Notes under the pieces: generated by a model
The model's input: only the letters and a program-made list of their open reading frames with translations
What the model was told of the DNA's origin: nothing
Databases searched by the model: none
Translations under genes and position numbers: made by a program
From: Brevibacillus gelatini
Lineage (GTDB): Bacteria; Bacillota; Bacilli; Brevibacillales; Brevibacillaceae
Direction: 5' to 3'
Assembly: GCF_003710935.1 (NCBI RefSeq)
Contig: NZ_RHHS01000059.1
Coordinates: 1-63,762 of the forward strand
DNA length: 63,762 nt
Part shown: in pieces, positions 59,291 through 63,762 of the stretch
Numbering within the stretch: position 1 is the stretch's first letter
Layout of the letters: each line of letters starts with the position of its first letter

Positions 59291-60361
59291 TCACACCCGG
59301 CCAGTCGCACTGAGTCTCTCCCGAATCAACCGCGCCCTTCTTTCGTCGCGCTGGTCCGGCGTCAGCTTTTGTCCTGCATGATGCTGCAAGAACCCCGGCT
59401 GCGTCGTCACCAGCAGCTCGTTCATCACCAGAGGCGTTACGCCCGAGATGATGCCCAGGTCAATGCCCAGTCGCACGTCAGAGAGGCGTTGGGCCGCTTC
59501 CTTGGACTCCATGGTGCGCGCATACAGCAAAGTTCCGTAAGAACGGAAAATGCGGTCTTCCAACGAGATGCGCGTATGCTCCAGCAAATAAGTACGTGCT
59601 ACGCGTTCCTGCTCAATGATCTGTCTGGCAACGCCGTAGAGGTTGGAGAGAATATCGGTTTCCGACATTCCGAGCGTGACCTGGTTGGAAAGTTGGAACA
59701 GGTTTCCTAGAGCTTCGCTGCCTTCCCCGTAAATTCCTCTAACAACCAGACCAACTTGATTAATCGCCTGCAAAATTCTGCTGATCTGCTGCGTCATCAC
59801 CAATGCAGGCAGATGCAGCATGACAGAGGCGCGAATCCCCGTACCGACGTTGGTCGGACAACTCGTGAGATAGCCTCTCGTCTCATCGAATGCGAAGTTC
59901 AGGTGTTTCTCAAAAATATCATCAATTTTGGTTCCTATTTCCCATGCCTCATTCAAACGAAACCCTGGCAACAGCACCTGAATCCGAATGTGGTCCTCTT
60001 CGTTTACCATAATGCTGACAGACTCGTCGGGACTCAGCAGCACAGCGCCTTTTCGCGATTCCTCCGCCAAATGCGGGCTGATGAGATGCTTTTCCACCAG
60101 TACCCGTTTCTCCAGCGGATTGATTTGGTCCATATGGAGAACCTGCAGCGGATGGCGCTTGCGCATGGCTTCGGATTCGCTCACTTCCGTTACCTTTCTG
60201 ACCACTTCCTCGCCTTGCGAGTCAGTTGCCAATAACGGAAAAGGGTGCTGGCGCAAGTTTCGGGCGATGCGCAGCCGTGTGCTGATGACAATATCGGAAT
60301 CAGGACCTTCTCCTTTCATCCAATTGCTCCACGGATTTTGCATAAACTGCTTTTGTGACAT
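59291..60361 (-). CDS. mcsB: protein arginine kinase McsB
   Basis: A 356-residue kinase of the phosphagen-kinase fold that marks proteins with phosphoarginine for ClpCP and inactivates CtsR. STRLRIARNLRQHPFP binds ATP phosphates; the SCPTNVGTGIRASVMLHLP motif holds the key Cys near 167 and Arg nearby. Lies 21 bases after mcsA. Confidence 0.98.
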   Translation of the reverse strand: MSQKQFMQNPWSNWMKGEGPDSDIVISTRLRIARNLRQHPFPLLATDSQGEEVVRKVTEVSESEAMRKRHPLQVLHMDQINPLEKRVLVEKHLISPHLAEESRKGAVLLSPDESVSIMVNEEDHIRIQVLLPGFRLNEAWEIGTKIDDIFEKHLNFAFDETRGYLTSCPTNVGTGIRASVMLHLPALVMTQQISRILQAINQVGLVVRGIYGEGSEALGNLFQLSNQVTLGMSETDILSNLYGVARQIIEQERVARTYLLEHTRISLEDRIFRSYGTLLYARTMESKEAAQRLSDVRLGIDLGIISGVTPLVMNELLVTTQPGFLQHHAGQKLTPDQRDERRARLIRERLSATGRV

Positions 60362-60382
60362 GACCAGCTTACCTCCCCTTTG

Positions 60383-60901
60383 TTACGACTTGGCGATTTT
60401 TTGTTCCAGCGCGCGGATGCGGTCGCGCATCTCAGCCGCTTTTTCAAATTCCTCGCTGGCGACGTGGTGTTGCAACGCTCGTTTTAACTGCTCCAGTTCT
60501 TTGCGGATTTTCAACTGCCCGCCTGTGCGTTCCGGAACTTTGCCAATATGTTGGGTATTGCCGTGGATGCGTCGGAACAGCGGATCGAGCCGATCCCCCA
60601 GGAAGGTGTAGCAATCGCTGCAGCCAAATCGGCCGCTTTTGCTGAACTGGGCATACGTGAGTCCGCACGTCTCGCAACGGAGCGGTTTGCTGGTAGCAGG
60701 CTCGCGTCCGTTTTTTTGCATGGGATCAAATTTTAACAGTCCTGACAGGAGATTGTTGATGCTGAAGTTGTGAAATCCGGTAAAGACGTCCCCTTTTTCG
60801 GAAGCACAATGCTCACAAATATGGTATTCGGTTTTTTCACCATTGACGATTTTCGTCAAATGAAGTGTCGCCGGTCGTTTTCCGCATTCTTCACAGTTCA
60901 T
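60383..60901 (-). CDS. mcsA: McsB activator McsA
   Basis: A 172-residue zinc protein with four CxxC pairs (CEEC at 3-6, CEHC at 29-32, CETC about 76-79, CSDC about 94-97) and a C-terminal UVR domain (LKRALQHHVASEEFEKAAEM). It activates McsB and senses thiol or metal stress. ATG at 60901 follows AGGGGGTAGG. Confidence 0.97.
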   Translation of the reverse strand: MNCEECGKRPATLHLTKIVNGEKTEYHICEHCASEKGDVFTGFHNFSINNLLSGLLKFDPMQKNGREPATSKPLRCETCGLTYAQFSKSGRFGCSDCYTFLGDRLDPLFRRIHGNTQHIGKVPERTGGQLKIRKELEQLKRALQHHVASEEFEKAAEMRDRIRALEQKIAKS

Positions 60902-60931
60902 AACATCCTACCCCCTAACACTTGCTTCCGG

Positions 60932-61396
60932 TTACTTTAACAAGATAGTCGCAATCATCTGCTTTAAAATATTGGCCCGCAAACGATCCCGCAATTCAGA
61001 CTCAAGAGTCAAAACATTCCGCGAGGTTGCGATTTTCATCAAGGCTGCTTCTCTGGCGTTGACCAGGCCTTCTTCCTGCAGCCTTTCTATAATTGCGTTC
61101 CCGACACTCTGTGAGATGCTTTCGCCAATCAGCTCTTCGGTCAGTAATTCCTGCAATCGCGCCTTGCTCACAATCTGTACCTTGCGAATGCGGATATAGC
61201 CTCCGCCTCCACGCTTGCTCTCTACAATGTACCCTTTTTGTACCGTAAATCGCGTATTGATGACGTAGTTGATTTGAGACGGCACACATTGAAATAAGTC
61301 GGCAAGCTCACTACGCTGGATCTCGATTGAGCCATTGGGACTTTGTGTCAAAATGCCTTTTAAGTGTTGTTCAATGATGTCCGAGATGTTACGCAA
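60932..61396 (-). CDS. ctsR: class III stress repressor CtsR
   Basis: A 154-residue winged-helix repressor of clp genes. IQRSELADLFQCVPSQINYV is the recognition helix region; the wing KRGGGGYIRIRKV is the heat-sensing glycine loop. The C-terminal half is the dimer and McsB-contact domain. ATG at 61396 with AGGAGGCG upstream. It is autoregulated through the operator at 61441-61457. Confidence 0.98.
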   Translation of the reverse strand: MRNISDIIEQHLKGILTQSPNGSIEIQRSELADLFQCVPSQINYVINTRFTVQKGYIVESKRGGGGYIRIRKVQIVSKARLQELLTEELIGESISQSVGNAIIERLQEEGLVNAREAALMKIATSRNVLTLESELRDRLRANILKQMIATILLK

Positions 61397-61440
61397 GTCA
61401 TCGCCTCCTATTCCATATGTGTATGTGCTTGCTACTGACT

Positions 61441-61457
61441 TTGACTATCTTTGACTT
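61441..61457 (-). promoter_or_regulatory. CtsR operator
   Basis: The minus strand reads AGTCAAAGATAGTCAAA, a near-perfect CtsR heptad repeat (consensus RGTCAAANANRGTCAAA). It lies right after the -10 (61461-61466), over the transcription start, fitting direct repression of ctsR-mcsA-mcsB-clpC. Confidence 0.93.
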
Positions 61458-61460
61458 TAA

Positions 61461-61489
61461 TTATAATGGGTTTGCAACGCGCTTGCAAG
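61461..61489 (-). promoter_or_regulatory. promoter of the ctsR operon
   Basis: Minus strand: TTGCAA (61484-61489), 17 bases, perfect TATAAT (61461-61466). The rest of the gap up to 61640 shows only an inverted GTCGAC/CGAC patch and no gene. Confidence 0.85.
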
Positions 61490-61640
61490 TGATCGCTACA
61501 CTTAATATTGTGGGCAAAAGGCGGGCGCTTGAACCATCGAAAACGGTTAAAGCGCGACCGTTTTGTCGACGGCATGCGGCACGTTTCGGCTCATGAACTG
61601 TCGAGGCGTTTTTTCGTTTGTTTATAACAGATATAACAGA

Positions 61641-61669
61641 AAAAACCACTCCTCGAAAGGAATGGTTTA
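61641..61669 (-). terminator. terminator after the HAD gene
   Basis: Minus-strand hairpin AAACCATTCC/GGAGTGGTTT (one mismatch) with TTTCGA loop and TTTT tail. The HAD stop TAA (61667-61669) begins the arm. Confidence 0.8.
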
Positions 61670-62353
61670 TGTCAGTCTTTGTGATTGGGTGTAAATTTCC
61701 AGCAAATGATCCAGTAATTGCGCGAACTGCGTAATGACGACATCTGCCCCGTCCAGTTCTCCTGGCTTGGCGAAGCCGAAGTCACATCCGATGGTAAACA
61801 GGCCGTTTTTTACTCCGGCCTCTACATCGGAATGGCGGTCGCCTACCATGACCGCCTGTTCCACCTGGTAATCGGCTATGAGCTTGGCTACCAGATCCAC
61901 TTTGGAACGCGTGCGGAACCGTCCCGCCGAGTACAAGTCCGTCAGCAACGGCTTGAGTGCATACTCCTGGCAAATGGCTTCTATGTATTCCTCCTGTCCG
62001 TTGCTTGCGACAAACAGCGGAATCCCCTTGGCATGAAGCTGCTCCAGCGTCTCCCTCACGCCAGGGTACAAATCGGTCACTTTTTCTTTGAGCAAGGCAA
62101 TTTCGTTTTCCAGCAAAAAAGCATCCGCCGCGCGGACAGCTTCTTCATTCGCCCCTGGCAAAAGCTTTTTCCATACCTGTTCGACAGTCATTCCAAGCAC
62201 GTTGACCAGCTCTTCCTCGCTTGGCGTCTCGCCTGTCCACAGGCCTTTTTCTCTCAATCGCTCAAATGTCCGCAAAAAAGCGGGCGTCGACAGCTTCTCC
62301 GTCTGCAGCAACGTGCCATCCATATCAAAGAAAATGGCAAACGGCATACTCAT
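61667..62353 (-). CDS. HAD-superfamily phosphatase
   Basis: A 228-residue haloacid-dehalogenase hydrolase, subfamily I with an alpha-helical cap. Motif I FFDMDGTLLQTE (nucleophile Asp10, acid Asp12), motif II VASNG near 117, motif III Lys in RSKVDLVAK, motif IV MVGDRHSDVEAG near 170. Resembles phosphoglycolate-phosphatase or beta-phosphoglucomutase types; the substrate is unknown. ATG at 62353 follows AGGAGG. It starts 23 bases after the glycosyltransferase and shares its promoter. Confidence 0.88.
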   Translation of the reverse strand: MSMPFAIFFDMDGTLLQTEKLSTPAFLRTFERLREKGLWTGETPSEEELVNVLGMTVEQVWKKLLPGANEEAVRAADAFLLENEIALLKEKVTDLYPGVRETLEQLHAKGIPLFVASNGQEEYIEAICQEYALKPLLTDLYSAGRFRTRSKVDLVAKLIADYQVEQAVMVGDRHSDVEAGVKNGLFTIGCDFGFAKPGELDGADVVITQFAQLLDHLLEIYTQSQRLT

Positions 62354-62376
62354 ACGCTTCCTCCTGTTAGCCCGTT

Positions 62377-63507
62377 CTACGAACTTTTGTTAGTGGTTGC
62401 TTGCAACATACTCATATCATCCAAAATAAATTCTGCGATGCGCTGGGCGGCATCCGGCTTTGCTATTTTTTGCCCCATCCGTCGCATGTAGTCAACTTTT
62501 GACGGACTGTGCAACAATTCATCGATAAAGTAAATGAGCTGCTCGGACAAATTGGCGTGTACGGCGCAGCCGTTGTTTAGCAGGAAGTGGCTGTTTCTCT
62601 CTTCCTGTCCCGGCAGCGGGTTGTAAATAATCATGGGCACCCTCTTGCTCATCACTTCGGCAGATGTCAGTCCGCCGGATTTGGTGACGATCAAATCGGC
62701 AACCTCCAAATACTCATGGAAGTTGTTAATGAATTTGAGGGGAACTACCTCATGACGATACGTTTTGTTCGTCACTTTTTTGTACAGCTTTTCATTGGTT
62801 CCTGTCATTACGAACGTTTTCAGCGGAAGGTTGATGGCTTCCAGTCCATCGAGAACCTTTTCCATCGAACCGAGGCCAAGGCCTCCCCCGGAGAGAATGA
62901 TGCATTTTTGCTCTGGCGCGAGCCCAAGCCTTTGCCTGATCTCATCGGCATCAAGCGGCATGCGGAACTTGCGCATGATCGGAATCCCCATCGGAATGAA
63001 CTTCTGGTGATCCTGCCGGTAAATGTCAACCAGGTAGTACAATTGTTCATGTCCGATGAAGTAGTAATTGATATGATGATTAATCCATGAAGGATGGATC
63101 GTATAGTCCGTAATAATCGTATAGAGCGGTTCTGTCCAGTCATTTCTGCCCTTCAATACAGACAGCATGCAACTGGCAAAAGGATGCGTAGCAATAAAGG
63201 CATCGGGTTGAACGCTGTTAATCAGTTTTTTCAGCTTGTTCGCCAATAATTTGTTCATCAGGACGTTCATGTCAAAAAAACGGCTTTTTTCCGTGTTATG
63301 GTAAATTCTCCCCCACATTTTTGGCGACAATCTCAAAAGATTCATGTAGCTTTCCAGCAAAATCTTGTGAAATGTGGGACTGATATATTCCAACGTATCA
63401 ATTATCATGGACGTACATCCATTCTCAGCCAGGCTTTCCTGCATCGCTCTCGCTGCCTGATTATGACCGTTACCGATGGAAGCGGAAAAGATTAGAATTT
63501 TTTTCAT
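62377..63507 (-). CDS. glycosyltransferase, MGDG synthase/UgtP-like (GT28)
   Basis: A 376-residue GT-B enzyme. The N-terminal MGDG-synthase domain starts KILIFSASIGNGHNQAARAM, with the acceptor-side glycine-rich loop; the donor-binding domain has GGGLGLGSMEKVL and VTKSGGLTSAEVMSKRVPMI, with the UDP-sugar-binding Gly/Glu. This points to transfer of glucose or galactose to diacylglycerol at the membrane, as in B. subtilis UgtP; substrate not shown. ATG at 63507 follows AAGGAGAA. First of a two-gene unit with the HAD phosphatase. Confidence 0.9.
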   Translation of the reverse strand: MKKILIFSASIGNGHNQAARAMQESLAENGCTSMIIDTLEYISPTFHKILLESYMNLLRLSPKMWGRIYHNTEKSRFFDMNVLMNKLLANKLKKLINSVQPDAFIATHPFASCMLSVLKGRNDWTEPLYTIITDYTIHPSWINHHINYYFIGHEQLYYLVDIYRQDHQKFIPMGIPIMRKFRMPLDADEIRQRLGLAPEQKCIILSGGGLGLGSMEKVLDGLEAINLPLKTFVMTGTNEKLYKKVTNKTYRHEVVPLKFINNFHEYLEVADLIVTKSGGLTSAEVMSKRVPMIIYNPLPGQEERNSHFLLNNGCAVHANLSEQLIYFIDELLHSPSKVDYMRRMGQKIAKPDAAQRIAEFILDDMSMLQATTNKSS

Positions 63508-63567
63508 GCTTATTCTCCTTCATAACCTTGCCTCGCCTACTCCAACGCCTGGATCGGGTACCTTATC

Positions 63568-63597
63568 ATGTTAGTCTACCCCTAGACCCCTCTGCAA
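63568..63597 (-). promoter_or_regulatory. candidate promoter of the glycosyltransferase unit
   Basis: Minus strand: TTGCAG (63592-63597), 18 bases, TAACAT (63568-63573), about 60 bases before the start. Two direct repeats lie immediately upstream. Confidence 0.5.
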
Positions 63598-63602
63598 GAG
63601 GG

Positions 63603-63632
63603 AACTTGTCGGTCATTCGGCCTAACTTGTCG
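63603..63632 (-). repeat. two CGACAAGTT direct repeats upstream of the promoter
   Basis: On the minus strand CGACAAGTT occurs at 63632-63624 and again at 63611-63603, exactly 21 bases apart, two helical turns, ending 6 bases before the -35. This spacing is common for activator or repressor half-sites; no factor is known to me. Confidence 0.5.
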
Positions 63633-63687
63633 ACAAAAAATTCACTGGCAGCTGTGAAGCCCGAAGCCTGCTTTGCCGTCCAAAAAC

Positions 63688-63724
63688 AAAAGCCTCCTTA
63701 CCCATTGTGGAGTAAAGAGGCTTA
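63688..63724 (-). terminator. terminator near the right edge
   Basis: AAGCCTC and GAGGCTT, extended by TTTAC/GTAA pairing, form a hairpin. The minus strand has the better T tail (TTTTGTTTTTG), so it likely ends a transcript entering from the right, plausibly an rRNA or tRNA unit as upstream of ctsR in B. subtilis. Confidence 0.65.
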
Positions 63725-63730
63725 TTTCAT

Positions 63731-63750
63731 TCCCTGAAAACTGGATCTGC
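63731..63750 (+). promoter_or_regulatory. degenerate boxA-like / rRNA-flank motif
   Basis: TCCCTGAAAACTGGATCTGC resembles the CTTGAAAACTGGAT sequences found around Bacilli rRNA genes. It suggests an rRNA operon just outside the right edge. Orientation is unclear, since the neighbouring terminator reads the other way. Confidence 0.35.
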
Positions 63751-63762
63751 ATGTTTGCCAAG

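Noticed and set aside
56018..59710. Plus-strand open frame of 1230 codons opposite clpC and radA.
   Set aside because: Antisense shadow spanning two genes and a terminator; composition is that of a reversed coding strand.
61461..61649. 62-codon minus-strand frame between the HAD gene and ctsR.
   Set aside because: It has no ribosome site and runs through the ctsR promoter.

Overview
This window is a core chromosomal segment of an endospore-forming Firmicute. Protein sequences and gene order point to Brevibacillus or a close Paenibacillaceae relative; the genus is my inference. The order matches the Bacillus subtilis stretch from ctsR to pdaB (ybaN), read on the minus strand here. Sporulation and germination genes (sigH, kbaA, gerD, pdaB, cwlD, a SpoIIM-family gene), the CtsR-McsA-McsB-ClpC stress operon and DisA support a spore former. 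Almost every gene is on the minus strand, so transcription runs from high to low coordinates.

Layout from right to left, in the direction of transcription. 63762-61640: a hairpin terminator at the edge, a UgtP-like glycosyltransferase and a HAD phosphatase. 61490-54206: ctsR-mcsA-mcsB-clpC behind a promoter with a CtsR operator, then radA and disA. 54088-52679: pssA and a plus-strand cysteine-rich small protein. 52708-43888: yacL-ispD-ispF-gltX, then a cysteine T-box leader before cysE-cysS-mrnC-rlmB-yacP, then sigH. 43776-40068: rpmG-secE-nusG, rplK-rplA, and rplJ-rplL behind an L10 leader. 39971-31872: ybxB, then rpoB-rpoC behind tandem promoters and a terminator-like leader hairpin. 31805-26938: the str operon (rplGB, rpsL, rpsG, fusA, tuf). 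26778-25441: two genes not part of the ribosomal core, an EamA-type exporter and a plus-strand truncated globin. 25252-10150: the S10-spc-alpha supercluster from rpsJ to rplQ, including secY, adk, map, infA and rpoA. 9968-5634: ecfA1-ecfA2-ecfT-truA and rplM-rpsI. 5443-141: cwlD, salA, gerD (+), kbaA, pdaB (+), the SpoIIM-family gene and a 77-residue hypothetical. At 1-121 there is an rRNA-type promoter and a boxA-like motif firing out of the window.

Functionally this is translation (about 30 ribosomal proteins, EF-Tu, EF-G, IF-1, GluRS, CysRS), transcription (RNA polymerase alpha, beta and beta', NusG, SigH), secretion (SecY, SecE), proteostasis (CtsR/McsA/McsB/ClpC) and entry to sporulation. 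I found no prophage, insertion sequence, CRISPR array or intact tRNA/rRNA gene. No clearly new multi-gene system stands out. The observations most worth a second look are small: a cysteine-rich protein whose C-terminal half resembles MazG folds, a possible decayed KOW-protein remnant between map and infA, paired structures in the S10 leader, a terminator-like hairpin before rpoB, an 11-bp inverted repeat between fusA and tuf, a hairpin between the nusG Shine-Dalgarno sequence and start codon, and a terminator carrying the stop codons of two convergent genes. All function calls come from reading sequences and remembered families; no search was run.
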